A stretch of DNA of 64,000 nucleotides from Paludibaculum sp. (GTDB lineage: Bacteria > Acidobacteriota > Terriglobia > Bryobacterales > Bryobacteraceae), in NCBI GenBank assembly GCA_029973955.1, contig JARKQJ010000198.1, positions 1-64,000 of the forward strand. The letters run 5' to 3'. This document shows positions 27,650 through 36,645 of this stretch, piece after piece. The first letter of the stretch is position 1. Every line of letters starts with the position of its first letter. The translations under genes and the position numbers were made by a program. A model generated the notes under the pieces. That model was not told where the DNA came from. It worked only from the letters and a program-made list of their open reading frames with translations, and did no database searches.

Positions 27650-29212
27650 TCACTCGTCTCCGCGCGGCCCTGCCATCAACCAGGCCACGCCATCTCTGTA
27701 TACCGTCTGCCAACCCGCGGCCTCCAGCGCGCTCCGCAGTGAGCCGTCCGCCGGCACCAGCGCATGCGTGAACGCGAACTCCCGCACCGTGGTCTGCCAT
27801 CCCGGCCGCGCTTCGATCAGCCGGATGTACTGCTGCATGAACTTCGCACCGTAGAAATCGCTCCGCCCGTCGAAATACACCTTCCGCTCGCCCCGAAACC
27901 AGTAAATGAGAAAGCCCCCGTACTTGTCGGGGGCCAGGATCCTCGCGTCTTTGGGCAGCGCGCGCACGGCGCTCATGGCACCCACGGGGAACTCCTCCTT
28001 GGAAAACCCAGCCTTCGAGGCCAGCATGGGAGTCATCATCAGCAACCAGGCCAGACCCGCGATGGCAGGCGTCCAGGCCAGCCCGCTCAACCGTTCGTCC
28101 AGCCTGCGCAGGTTGCCGGAATAAACCAGCACTGCGTTCAACGCCTTCTGCCACAGCGGCCGCAACTCCCCGGCCCGGAGCAGCGCCAGCGTGATGGACC
28201 CGTTGGCCAGCGGCAGCGCCGCCATCGCCGCCAGGGGCAGGCCCCGCGCCGACCGCAGCGCCATGGCGGCGAAGAACGCCAGCACCAGCCCGCGCCCTAC
28301 ACTCTTCTGCGAAAACGCGCACGCCGCGCCGCCAGCCGTCAGTGCCAGCACCAGCGCCACCTGCCACGCCCCTTCGGCGTGGAAGTTGAAGGATTGAAAC
28401 TCGGCCACCCGGCTCAGCAGCGCCGCGTCGCTCAGATAGGCGAACACATGGCGGTGCAGCGCCCAGCCGTATGGCGTCAGCAACGTCCCCGCGGCGCCCC
28501 AGAACAGCGCCAGCCCGCACCAGCGGGCCCGCTGCCGGTCGCCTTTGTTCCAGAACAACCATGCCAGTCCTTCGCCGGCCGCATACAAGGCCAGCACCGT
28601 CGCGCCCAATCCGAAACTCGGGTGGGTGTTGGCCCACGCCATCCCCAGCACCGCCGCCACCAGACCGTGCTTTCTCGAAAACCGGGCATCCATCCGCTCG
28701 GCGGCCATCAGCACGATCAGCAGCCAGATCCAGCCCACTACGTGCGGACGCGCCAGCCAGTGCAGGCCGGCCGTGGTCCACACCAGTGGCAGCATTGCGC
28801 ACGCCAGCAGGAAATCCCCGCCGGCGCGCCACGTCAAACGGATCCAGAACCAGATGCCGGCGCCGATGGCCAATCCGGTCAGCCAGGCCACTCCGGCCAG
28901 TCCGCCCGCCCGGTATACCGCTGCCATTGCGGCATCGCATGCCCACTCCCAGGCGGTCCACGGAGCTCCAGCGCGGGAGAACGAGAACGGATCCGAGCGC
29001 GGCACCGCGTGTGAATCCAGAATCCGCTCTCCAATGCGGATGTGCCAGCCGGTGTCGGAGTCCCGGAACAGCCGGCCGGCTCCGCCAAAGAGAAACAGGC
29101 AGACAAGCAGCGTCAGGCTGGCGATCGAGAACGCCAGATCCGGCGTGAACCACCGTAGCCATTGCCTGGTGCCTCCCCGGATCGCTCCGGCCTTACTGCC
29201 CGCTGGCGCCAA
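27650..29212 (-). CDS. Polytopic membrane protein, possible glycosyltransferase, inside the Tad operon
   Basis: 520 residues with about ten hydrophobic segments. The N-terminal pattern DTGWHIRIGERILDSHAVPRSD followed by WTAWEWACDA resembles GT-C-type membrane proteins, in which an early Asp-containing loop is catalytic. A soluble C-terminal domain (about 410-520) includes DKYGGFLIYWFRGERKVYFDG. It overlaps the upstream flp gene by 20 bases, so its translation is linked to the pilin. It is not a standard Tad component; modification of the pilin or envelope glycan is an inference from position. Confidence 0.8.
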   Translation of the reverse strand: MAPAGSKAGAIRGGTRQWLRWFTPDLAFSIASLTLLVCLFLFGGAGRLFRDSDTGWHIRIGERILDSHAVPRSDPFSFSRAGAPWTAWEWACDAAMAAVYRAGGLAGVAWLTGLAIGAGIWFWIRLTWRAGGDFLLACAMLPLVWTTAGLHWLARPHVVGWIWLLIVLMAAERMDARFSRKHGLVAAVLGMAWANTHPSFGLGATVLALYAAGEGLAWLFWNKGDRQRARWCGLALFWGAAGTLLTPYGWALHRHVFAYLSDAALLSRVAEFQSFNFHAEGAWQVALVLALTAGGAACAFSQKSVGRGLVLAFFAAMALRSARGLPLAAMAALPLANGSITLALLRAGELRPLWQKALNAVLVYSGNLRRLDERLSGLAWTPAIAGLAWLLMMTPMLASKAGFSKEEFPVGAMSAVRALPKDARILAPDKYGGFLIYWFRGERKVYFDGRSDFYGAKFMQQYIRLIEARPGWQTTVREFAFTHALVPADGSLRSALEAAGWQTVYRDGVAWLMAGPRGDE

Positions 29213-29396
29213 TGCTGGTGAGACCCTGCGTAATGCTCGAATACAGGCTCACGATTGCCGTGGAAAGCTGATTCACGGTGGTGATCAACGCCAGCCCGAC
29301 GGCCGCGACAATCAACGCATACTCCACCAGATCCTGACCTTTTTCTTCCCTGGCAAGCCGTGCTGCGAACTTCCAAACCAGATATTGCATCTTCAT
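29193..29396 (-). CDS. flp: Flp-type major pilin
   Basis: 67 residues. A leader of about 20 residues ends at KG, with the predicted cut before QDLVEYALIVAAVGLALI, the Flp motif with Glu at +5 and Tyr at +6. The remainder is a short hydrophobic/Ser-Thr tail (SSITQGLTSIGASG). Processed Flp monomers form a thin adhesive pilus for surface attachment. A prepilin peptidase (TadV/CpaA) must process it but none is encoded in the window. The last 20 bases overlap the next gene. Confidence 0.93.
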   Translation of the reverse strand: MKMQYLVWKFAARLAREEKGQDLVEYALIVAAVGLALITTVNQLSTAIVSLYSSITQGLTSIGASGQ

Positions 29397-29407
29397 CCTT
29401 GCTCCTG

Positions 29408-30409
29408 CTAACGGGATGCCGACAGAGCCGGTCCCTGGCTGCGCGTGGGCGCTTCCTCCGTGGTCCAGAATACCCGCTTCACTGAGGTGGTGAAGCGCTG
29501 CCAGCGCGTCTTTTGCGCGCCGGTCGTCATACTTGCCGGACGGCCGTCCAGTTCGGCTGCCAGCTCCAGGTTCTTCAGGGCAGGCCAGTAGTCCGCCTTG
29601 TATTGCAGCGCATTGGCAATCTCTTCGCGGGCCTGCGGGTACTGGCCTCTTTCGAGGTACGCCGCCGCCAAATTGTTGTGCGCCGCCGCCGCCCCCAGCG
29701 CCGAGGTCCAGTGTGCCACCGCTCCGGTTGTGTCCGGAGAGTCGGGCCGCACCGCCATCAGGCGCGCCAGGTTGGTTCGCGCCAGTTCTGAGTCGCGGTT
29801 CAGCCGCAGCGCCTCTTCAAATTCGCGCGCCGCTTCCGGGTAGCGCCGCTGTTCGTACAGGTTGTAGCCCAGATTATTGTGCAGTGCATCGTCGGCCGGG
29901 TTCTCTTTGAGAGCCGCTCGATGTTCCCGCTCGCCCTCCTGCAGGCGCCCCGCCTCGTCCAGCGCAATCCCGTGCCAGCTCAACAGCTCCGCGTCCGGCC
30001 TTGCGCCGGAGGCCAGAAAACGATCGATCGTCTCAGCCGCCTGGCCCGGCAATGCCAGCTTTCTCAGCAGCTCCACTTCCTTCCAGAGCAGCGCCCGGTT
30101 GCCCGCGTCGTAGCCGCGCGCCGCCCGCACGTGCTCCAGCGCTACATCCGGGAATCCCGCCGCGGCGTATTTCTCCGCCAGCCGCATTCTCACCTCGTTG
30201 GCTTCCGGCGCGATGGCCAGCCGCTGCCTCAGGATGGCGATCTCTCCATCGCCCTCTCCCGACAGTTGAGCGTTCCTCACCTGCCGCTCCAGGGTCGCCC
30301 GCATACCCCCGCTCGGCGTCACCGCGGGCGCCGTGGCCGTGTGCCTGGCACATCCCGCCAGCAGCATCACTCCAGCCGCCGCCGCCAGCGCCTCGCCTCT
30401 CATGGTCAC
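29408..30409 (-). CDS. tadD: TadD-like TPR lipoprotein of the Tad pilus
   Basis: 333 residues. The signal peptide ends in the lipobox LLAGC, then TPR units run to about residue 280 (IAILRQRLAIAPEANEVRMR; LHNNLGYNLYEQRRYPEAAREF; AHNNLAAAYLERGQYPQA). TadD lipoproteins help the secretin reach the outer membrane. The C-terminal 50 residues are basic and Ser/Thr-rich. The ATG overlaps the DUF192 gene stop by 4 bases; flp starts 11 bases downstream. Confidence 0.85.
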   Translation of the reverse strand: MTMRGEALAAAAGVMLLAGCARHTATAPAVTPSGGMRATLERQVRNAQLSGEGDGEIAILRQRLAIAPEANEVRMRLAEKYAAAGFPDVALEHVRAARGYDAGNRALLWKEVELLRKLALPGQAAETIDRFLASGARPDAELLSWHGIALDEAGRLQEGEREHRAALKENPADDALHNNLGYNLYEQRRYPEAAREFEEALRLNRDSELARTNLARLMAVRPDSPDTTGAVAHWTSALGAAAAHNNLAAAYLERGQYPQAREEIANALQYKADYWPALKNLELAAELDGRPASMTTGAQKTRWQRFTTSVKRVFWTTEEAPTRSQGPALSASR

Positions 30410-30759
30410 TTCACTTCCTCAAACACCAACTCGTCCCCGGCCGCCGTCCCCGTTGCCGCAATCGTCCCCTCGGGCAGTTCCAGCACCGAATGCGCCCGCA
30501 ACGCTCCCGAGATCCGCCACGGCTTGAGCGACCTCCGCGCTTTCACCACCTGCTTCTTCCGGTTCAGGAACAGAACGTCAATGGTGAACTTCATGAAGAA
30601 GCAGTGCACCGCCTCGCATGGCGTGATCCACAGCCCTTCTCCGCTCGCCAATCCGGTCCGCTTCAATAGTCCCTGCCGCCGTTTTTCGCTGGTGTTGGCT
30701 ACATCCGCCGCCGTGGCGATCTCGACGTTCCGCGTGCGGTTGTAGACCCGGATCTTCAT
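30406..30759 (-). CDS. DUF192 family protein, first gene of the Tad operon
   Basis: 117 residues matching the DUF192 pattern: ADVANTSEKRRQGLLKRTGL, LWITPCEAVHCFFMKFTIDVLFLNRKKQVV, then VLELPEGTIAATGTAAGDEL. The function of the family is unknown; many copies carry signal peptides but this one starts directly with MKIRVYNRTRNVEIATAADV. It overlaps tadD by 4 bases and so appears to head the 13-gene transcript. Its accessory role in the pilus system is only suggested by position. Confidence 0.88.
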   Translation of the reverse strand: MKIRVYNRTRNVEIATAADVANTSEKRRQGLLKRTGLASGEGLWITPCEAVHCFFMKFTIDVLFLNRKKQVVKARRSLKPWRISGALRAHSVLELPEGTIAATGTAAGDELVFEEVK

Positions 30760-30877
30760 TGCCGTGTGGAAATTGCTCTATTGTACTCGAAGTCTTACTA
30801 AACCCCGGCCCCAACCCCAATGTTGCGGCTCGCGGAAACTTCCCCGAGCCGAAAGGGTTTAGACTATCGGATTAGCC

Positions 30878-33829
30878 ATGCCCGTGCAACCGATCTTCCG
30901 AACCCGGCCCGGCAGCCTGCTGCCCCTGTTGGCGTTGCTCCTGACGGCCTCCGCCGCACTCCGCGCCCAGACCACTGCCGCCACTTTTGGTGAGATCATC
31001 CGGCTCGGCACTACCCCTTCCGACATCGTACTGGACGAATCCCGCGGCCGCCTCTATCTCGTGAATACTTCCGCCAACCGCGTCGATGTCTGGGACTACA
31101 ACACCAAGTCCAAGCTCACCCCCATCGCCGTCGGCCGCGGTCCGCTGGCCGCCGCCATGTCGATGGACAACCAGTACCTCTACGTCACCAACGCGGGCAC
31201 CACGGTCTCGCCTGACTCCACCCTCAGCGTCGTCGACCTCGGCCGCGGTCAGGTCGATGCCACCGTCCCTCTGCCCGCCCGCCCGCAGGGCGTCGAAGTC
31301 GGCTACGACGGCCGCGTCCTCATCTCCACACTCGGCACCGGCACGAACAACGCCGCTAACACGCTCCTCCTTTACGACCGCCGCCAGACCAGCCAGCAGG
31401 TCTCCGCCATCCCTTTCCCGCCGCCGCCCGTCACTCCACCCACTCTCCCCGCCACCCAGCTCTCCCGCCCCATCACCTCCTTCTATGGCAGCATGCGCCG
31501 CACTCCCGACGGCCGCTTCATCGTCGGCCTCAGCATCATCACCAACGGCACCACCACTCAGGCCTTCGTCTACGACGTCGATGGCGGCGTGATTCTCAGA
31601 AGCCGTAACGTCACCGGTCAATCCACCGTCCTTGCCGTCAATCCCGAAGGCACTTCGTTCATGGCCGGGTTTACCAAGTACAACACCTCCACCCTCGCGG
31701 TCCAGGGCCAATACTCCACCGTCAACGCCCCCTTCCCCTTCCCCACCGGCTTCTCCGGCGCGAATGCCCTGCAGAACCTCGGCGGCAGCGTCTTCTCTCC
31801 CGACGGTGAAACGCTCTACGGCACCTTCAATCAGGCTCCCTTCACCCAGCCCGCCAGCCGCCCTCTCTCTTCCATCCTCTTCATCTGTGATGCGCACAAC
31901 CTCGCCATCAAGCTCGGTATCCGCCTGCCTGAGTCGATCGTCGCCCGCATGGTGATCACCTCCGACGGCTCTCAAGCCTGGGGCCTCTCCGAATCCGGCC
32001 TCATCCGCCTCCCCTTGGGCGCTCTTTACGACTACCCCATCCTCCAGCCCGAAACAAACACCGTCTTCATGGCCGTCGACGACTGCAATCGCGGCATCGC
32101 CTCCACCCGCCTCCGCATCAATAACCTCGGTAAAGGCAAACTCACCTTCGCCGTGCCCGCGCTCAACAACACCCTCATCGCCCAGGCCGAGAGCGGCCTC
32201 GCTCCTTCCTATCTCAATCTCACCATGGACCCCGGCCGCTCCTCGGGCGCCCGGCAGCCCGGCACCAACCTCTCCTTCAACTCCGGTCTCAGCGGCGCGC
32301 CCATCAGCATCGACCTGATCTCTCCCGAAGCCATTAACATCCCCAACCGCGTCAAGGTCTTCATGAACTACCGGACTTCGGACATGCGCGGCGTCATCTT
32401 CCCCATTCCCACAGGCCTCAACACCAACCACGGCCTCCGCGATATTCAGATGGACGAGACGCGCGGCGTCCTCTACATCGCCAACTCCGGCTTCAATCGC
32501 CTCGAAGTCTTCGACCTCAACAAGCAGCGCCTCCTCGATCCCATCCCCGTCTGCCAGATGCCCCAGCAGATGGCCATGGGCAGTGATGGAACCACCCTTT
32601 ACGTCGCCTGCTCCAGCGGCGTCACCGGCGACACCGGCGGCACCGAAGGCGTCGGCATTGTCGATCTCGACCTGCGCCGCTACATCGGCGAAGTGGAGTT
32701 CCCGGCCATCCCGCGGCAGGGCAGCGCCACTGTCATCGCACCGCAGGGCCTGGCCGTCGGCTACAGCGGCCTGCAGTTCATCATGAGCAACGGCACCGTC
32801 TGGAAAGTCATCGGCAACAAAGCTCTCCCCATCGATCCCAGTGCCGTGCTCGGCGTTCAGGCCAACGGCTCTCAGGCCGCCATCGCCGGGCCGCGCGTCA
32901 TGCTCGGCTCGCCCGACTTCTCCTCCGCCATCCTGCTCAGCTCCGGCGGCACCGCCTATCTCTACGACGCTCTCTCCAATGCCTGGACCGCTACGCGCCA
33001 GCTCTTTTCCACGCCCATCACCGGCATGTACTATGGCCCGCTCGGCGTCGCCCCGGATAACTCCTACATGCTCTCCAATGGCCTCATCCTCAACAACTCC
33101 CTGGGCGTCATTGGCGGCGCCGAAAAGCCCGGCCAGCAGGTGACCAGCGGCAGCGGCTCAGGCAGCACCACCACCATCGTCAGCGCAGGCCAGCGCCATG
33201 TCGCCGCCCTCGCTCCGCTCGACCCCAATTACTTCATCCGCCTCACGCTCCCCGTCCGCCAGAACCTGAACCCCACCTCCACCCGCGACGAAGCCCGCTC
33301 CACTATCGAACTCGTCGATATCCGCACCTCCGCTGAGCAGCTTCTGGGCGTGATTCCCGAAAACCCACCCTTCACTCTCCTCGGCACCACCCTCCAGCGC
33401 GTCCCGCCCCGCTGGATGGTCACTGCCTCCGACCTCAAGACCTCCTACATCATCACCACCTCCGGCCTGAGCGTTGTGCCCCTTTCCAAGACCGACACCT
33501 CCACCCGCCCCGCCATCCCCCTCGGTCTCCGCGGCATCGTCAACTCCGCCACCGGCACTCAAGCCATCAAGCCCGGCGCCTTCATCACCATCACCGGCCA
33601 GAATCTGGCCGGCTCCGGCAACGCGGATCAGATCCCCCTGCCCACCGTCCTGGGCGGCTCCTGCGTCGTCCTCAACGACGTGCCGGTCAACATGATCTCC
33701 GTCTCCCCCACGCAGATTCAGGCCCAGGTGCCCGATGACCTGCTCCCCGGCCTTTACGTTTTCCAGGTGCGCAGCCTGGCCCTCGCCCAGCAGAGTGACC
33801 CCTTGGTGCTCACTCTCCAGAAGCCCTGA
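30878..33829 (+). CDS. Secreted beta-propeller protein with Solibacter-type C-terminal domain
   Basis: 983 residues with a signal peptide ending SAALRAQ. Two propeller-like blocks of YVTN-type repeats are visible: residues about 30-300 (SDIVLDESRGRLYLVNTSANRVDVWD; DNQYLYVTNAG) and 500-800 (DIQMDETRGVLYIANSGFNRLEVFDL; DGTTLYVACSSG). Between them is a Ser/Pro-rich segment. The C-terminal ~90 residues (GIVNSATGTQAIKPGAFITI, then ITGQNLAGSG, ending in PTQIQAQVPDDL) match, from memory, the TIGR03437 domain described in Solibacter. It is probably cell-surface or periplasmic; ligand unknown. It is divergent from the Tad operon. Confidence 0.85.
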   Translation: MPVQPIFRTRPGSLLPLLALLLTASAALRAQTTAATFGEIIRLGTTPSDIVLDESRGRLYLVNTSANRVDVWDYNTKSKLTPIAVGRGPLAAAMSMDNQYLYVTNAGTTVSPDSTLSVVDLGRGQVDATVPLPARPQGVEVGYDGRVLISTLGTGTNNAANTLLLYDRRQTSQQVSAIPFPPPPVTPPTLPATQLSRPITSFYGSMRRTPDGRFIVGLSIITNGTTTQAFVYDVDGGVILRSRNVTGQSTVLAVNPEGTSFMAGFTKYNTSTLAVQGQYSTVNAPFPFPTGFSGANALQNLGGSVFSPDGETLYGTFNQAPFTQPASRPLSSILFICDAHNLAIKLGIRLPESIVARMVITSDGSQAWGLSESGLIRLPLGALYDYPILQPETNTVFMAVDDCNRGIASTRLRINNLGKGKLTFAVPALNNTLIAQAESGLAPSYLNLTMDPGRSSGARQPGTNLSFNSGLSGAPISIDLISPEAINIPNRVKVFMNYRTSDMRGVIFPIPTGLNTNHGLRDIQMDETRGVLYIANSGFNRLEVFDLNKQRLLDPIPVCQMPQQMAMGSDGTTLYVACSSGVTGDTGGTEGVGIVDLDLRRYIGEVEFPAIPRQGSATVIAPQGLAVGYSGLQFIMSNGTVWKVIGNKALPIDPSAVLGVQANGSQAAIAGPRVMLGSPDFSSAILLSSGGTAYLYDALSNAWTATRQLFSTPITGMYYGPLGVAPDNSYMLSNGLILNNSLGVIGGAEKPGQQVTSGSGSGSTTTIVSAGQRHVAALAPLDPNYFIRLTLPVRQNLNPTSTRDEARSTIELVDIRTSAEQLLGVIPENPPFTLLGTTLQRVPPRWMVTASDLKTSYIITTSGLSVVPLSKTDTSTRPAIPLGLRGIVNSATGTQAIKPGAFITITGQNLAGSGNADQIPLPTVLGGSCVVLNDVPVNMISVSPTQIQAQVPDDLLPGLYVFQVRSLALAQQSDPLVLTLQKP

Positions 33830-33832
33830 GCG

Positions 33833-35029
33833 TCAGATGTTCCAAGCCGCATCCCACACGATCCGCGCCTTCTTCTGATACGCCTGATTCGCCATGAAGC
33901 ACGCCATGGAGGAGTAGTAGCCCTCCTCGACATTCGCGATCGGCTTCTGCCGCGTGCGGATGCACTCCATCCAGTTCTTCAGCACAACATCTGCCGTGGC
34001 GGGCACGCCATCGCCTTCCGCCGCGGCCTCCTTGCTGAATTTGCCGTTCGGGGCGTAGCTCCAGGACTTGCTCGTCTCATATCGCTCCGAATGCAGCACT
34101 CCGCCCGTGCCGCGAGCTTCCACTCCGGCGCTGGTCTTCACGCCCGGCGCCGACAGGCACTCCGCGTGGAACGTCACCGTCGTCTTGTTCGGGTACTCCA
34201 GAATGAAGGAGACCACGTCCGGCGTATCTCTGCCGTCGTTGTAGAAAAACGTGCTGCCTCCAGCCACCGCCGCCGCCGGGTTCTTCAGCCCCAGCCAGTG
34301 GTGCGCGGAGTCCACTACGTGGATCGCGATGCCCATGATCATCCCGCCGTCGTAGTGCAGCCACTTGTACGGGGAAAAGTAGATGTTCGGATTCCACGCC
34401 ACCTTCGGCCCCGGCCCCAGCCAGCGCTCCCAATCGAGCCCCGCCGGCTTCTGCTCCATGCCCGGCGGTGGCTCCTGTACGTAACCCGAGTTCGACAGAT
34501 ACCACGTCCGCGCCATGCCCACCTTGCCCAGCACGCCGCTGTCGATGAACCGTTCTTTCGGCACCACGAACTGCTGCAGCCCGCGCCCCTGCATGCCCAC
34601 CTGTAGCACGCGCCCCGTCTCCCGCACGGCCTTCACCAATGCCATCCCGTCCTTCGGGGTGTGTACCATCGGCTTCTCCACGTAGACGTCCTTGCACGCG
34701 CGCAGCGCGTCGATCGCCACGGGCGCGTGCCAGTGATCCGGCGTCGCCACAATCACGGCGTCGATCTCCTTGTGCTCCAGCAGCCGCCGGTGATCGCCAT
34801 ATTTCGCCACGCTCCGGCCGGTGATCTTCTCCGCCTGATCCCGCCGCGCGTCATAGACATCGCACACCGCCACCCAGTCCTGGTCCTGCATCTTGTTCAG
34901 TGACCGCATCAGGTACTGCCCGCGCCCGCCGGTGCCGACAATGCCCAGCTTCAACCGGTCGTTCGCGCCCATAATCCGCATCGCCGACGCCGCGGTCAGC
35001 AGGCTTCTCCGTGTCGTGGTGGCCAACAT
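33833..35029 (-). CDS. Gfo/Idh/MocA-family NAD(P)-dependent oxidoreductase
   Basis: 398 residues from the ATG at 35029, chosen because GGAGGT stands 7 bases upstream. A twin-Arg-like leader (TTTRRSLLTAASA) suggests Tat export, as in many family members. The Rossmann domain begins LGIVGTGGRGQYLMRSL; EKP in YVEKPMVHTPKDG is the diagnostic motif. A C-terminal alpha/beta domain follows with GIAIHVVDSAHHWLG. These enzymes oxidise or reduce sugars and inositols; the substrate is unknown. It is divergent from the MFS gene by 65 bases, suggesting joint regulation. Confidence 0.9.
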   Translation of the reverse strand: MLATTTRRSLLTAASAMRIMGANDRLKLGIVGTGGRGQYLMRSLNKMQDQDWVAVCDVYDARRDQAEKITGRSVAKYGDHRRLLEHKEIDAVIVATPDHWHAPVAIDALRACKDVYVEKPMVHTPKDGMALVKAVRETGRVLQVGMQGRGLQQFVVPKERFIDSGVLGKVGMARTWYLSNSGYVQEPPPGMEQKPAGLDWERWLGPGPKVAWNPNIYFSPYKWLHYDGGMIMGIAIHVVDSAHHWLGLKNPAAAVAGGSTFFYNDGRDTPDVVSFILEYPNKTTVTFHAECLSAPGVKTSAGVEARGTGGVLHSERYETSKSWSYAPNGKFSKEAAAEGDGVPATADVVLKNWMECIRTRQKPIANVEEGYYSSMACFMANQAYQKKARIVWDAAWNI

Positions 35030-35094
35030 GCTCAAACCTCCGCCGCTAAGCATATCGCGACGGCGCTTCAGGATAAACCGGATAAAATGACCGC

Positions 35095-36309
35095 ATGCTC
35101 CAGCACACAGCCCCGCCTCGTTTCCGCTGGGTCGTCTGTGGGCTCCTGTTCCTCGCCACCACCATCAACTATATGGACCGCCAGATCTTCGGCATCCTGG
35201 CGCCCGTCCTCGAAAAGGAGATCGGCTGGACCCAGGCTCAATACGGCCTGATGATCACCGCGTTCCAGGCTGCCTACGCCGTCGGCATGCCCGTCTTCGG
35301 CCGCCTCATCGACACCATCGGGACCCGTGCCGGCTATGCGCTCGCCATCGGCTGGTGGAGCCTCGCCGCCATGGCCCATGGCGCCGCCCGTTCGCCGTTC
35401 GGCTTCTCCGCCGCCCGCGCCGCTCTTGGCTTCGGCGAGGCCGGCAACTTCCCCGCCGCCGTCAAGAGCATCTCCGAGTGGTTTCCGCAAAAAGAATGCG
35501 CGCTCGCCATCGGTCTCTTCAACTGCGGCTCCAACGTCGGCGCCATTATCACGCCCCTCGTCGTGCCCTGGATCGTCCTGCGCTACGGCTGGCAGTGGGC
35601 TTTCTACTCCGTTGGCGCGGTCGGGCTCCTCTGGCTGGTCCTCTGGCTCGCCATCAACCGCAAACCGCCCCTCACCCCCTCGGCCTCGGAGCCGCCCGTC
35701 TCCTGGACCAGTCTGCTCAACTGCCGCGCGACCTGGGCCATCATGGTGGCCCGCTTCCTCACCGACCCGGTCTGGTGGTTCTACCTCTACTGGACCCCGA
35801 AGTTCCTCCACGAAAAGCACGGCCTCTCCATCGGCGAGATCGGCGCACCCCTCGTGGTCATTTACCTCTCCGCCGATGTGGGCAGCGTCTTCGGCGGCTG
35901 GCTCTCCTCCCAACTTCTGCGCCGCGGTTGGTCCGCCAACGCCGCCCGCAAGACCGCCATCCTCGTCGCCGCCTGCCTCGTCGCACCCATGGCCCTCGCC
36001 CCTCGCGTCGATTCCGTTTGGGGCGTCGTCACCATCCTCAGCCTCGCCACCGCCGGCCACCAGGCCTGGGCCGCCAACATGTTCTCCATACTGGCCGACC
36101 TCTATCCCCCGCGCGCCACCAGCACCATCACCGGCATCACCGGACTCAGCGCCTCCCTCGGCGGCATGCTCGCCGCCACCGCCCTCGGCTTTGCCTTGCA
36201 GGCCACCGGCAGCTATACCCCCGCGTTCCTCTACGCCAGTTGCTCTTACTTCCTGATCCTGGCCATCCTCCACGCCGCCATCCCGCGCTTCGAGCCCATC
36301 AAACTATGA
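35095..36309 (+). CDS. MFS transporter of the hexuronate (ACS) type
   Basis: 404 residues with about 12 hydrophobic segments. The N-terminus (FRWVVCGLLFLATTINYMDRQIFGILAPVL) and the loop between segments 2 and 3 (GRLIDTIGTRAGYALAIGWW) fit the anion:cation symporter family, typified by hexuronate carriers ExuT. The signature region GEAGNFPAAVKSISEWFPQKE is complete. It would import hexuronates or related organic acids with H+. The divergent oxidoreductase fits a sugar-acid use unit. Its stop runs directly into a hairpin-repeat array. Confidence 0.9.
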   Translation: MLQHTAPPRFRWVVCGLLFLATTINYMDRQIFGILAPVLEKEIGWTQAQYGLMITAFQAAYAVGMPVFGRLIDTIGTRAGYALAIGWWSLAAMAHGAARSPFGFSAARAALGFGEAGNFPAAVKSISEWFPQKECALAIGLFNCGSNVGAIITPLVVPWIVLRYGWQWAFYSVGAVGLLWLVLWLAINRKPPLTPSASEPPVSWTSLLNCRATWAIMVARFLTDPVWWFYLYWTPKFLHEKHGLSIGEIGAPLVVIYLSADVGSVFGGWLSSQLLRRGWSANAARKTAILVAACLVAPMALAPRVDSVWGVVTILSLATAGHQAWAANMFSILADLYPPRATSTITGITGLSASLGGMLAATALGFALQATGSYTPAFLYASCSYFLILAILHAAIPRFEPIKL

Positions 36310-36312
36310 CGC

Positions 36313-36545
36313 CCCCCCCCGGACGCCAGTCCGGGGTAACGGGCCCCACGAGACCAAGCCCTGCTCCCCCGGACGCCAGTCCGGGGTAACGGGCCCCACG
36401 CGCCCAAGCCCGTTTCCCCCGGGACGCCAGTCCGGGGTAACGGGCCCCACGAGACCAAGCCCTGCTCCCCCGGACGCCAGTCCGGAGTAACGGCCCCCAC
36501 GCGCCCAAGCCCGTTTCCCCCGGGACGCCAGTCCCGGGGCCACAC
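36313..36545. repeat. Tandem hairpin-repeat array, five copies in alternating 50/51-bp periods
   Basis: The core GGACGCCAGTCC begins at 36321, 36371, 36422, 36472 and 36523, spaced 50, 51, 50, 51. Spacers alternate between a type containing GAGACCAAGCCCTGCTC and a type containing GCGCCCAAGCCCGTTTC, so the higher-order unit is about 101 bases. Cores form hairpins such as CCCCGGAC-GCCA-GTCCGGGG. It fills the 336-base gap between the MFS gene and the ADP-ribosylglycohydrolase gene. Same core as the array at 1-170, hence an interspersed family. Confidence 0.9.
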
Positions 36546-36645
36546 GACCAAGCCCGTTCCCCCCCATGAAGCCCGCCCCGCCCCACCCCCCCACTTCCCC
36601 GCCCATACCCTCCAGTGATAGCGTGGTCAGCGGAGCATTCCATTT

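Noticed and set aside
36313-36545. CRISPR array
   Set aside because: The 50/51-base units include near-identical spacers that alternate between two types, and no cas gene is nearby; it is a tandem hairpin repeat.
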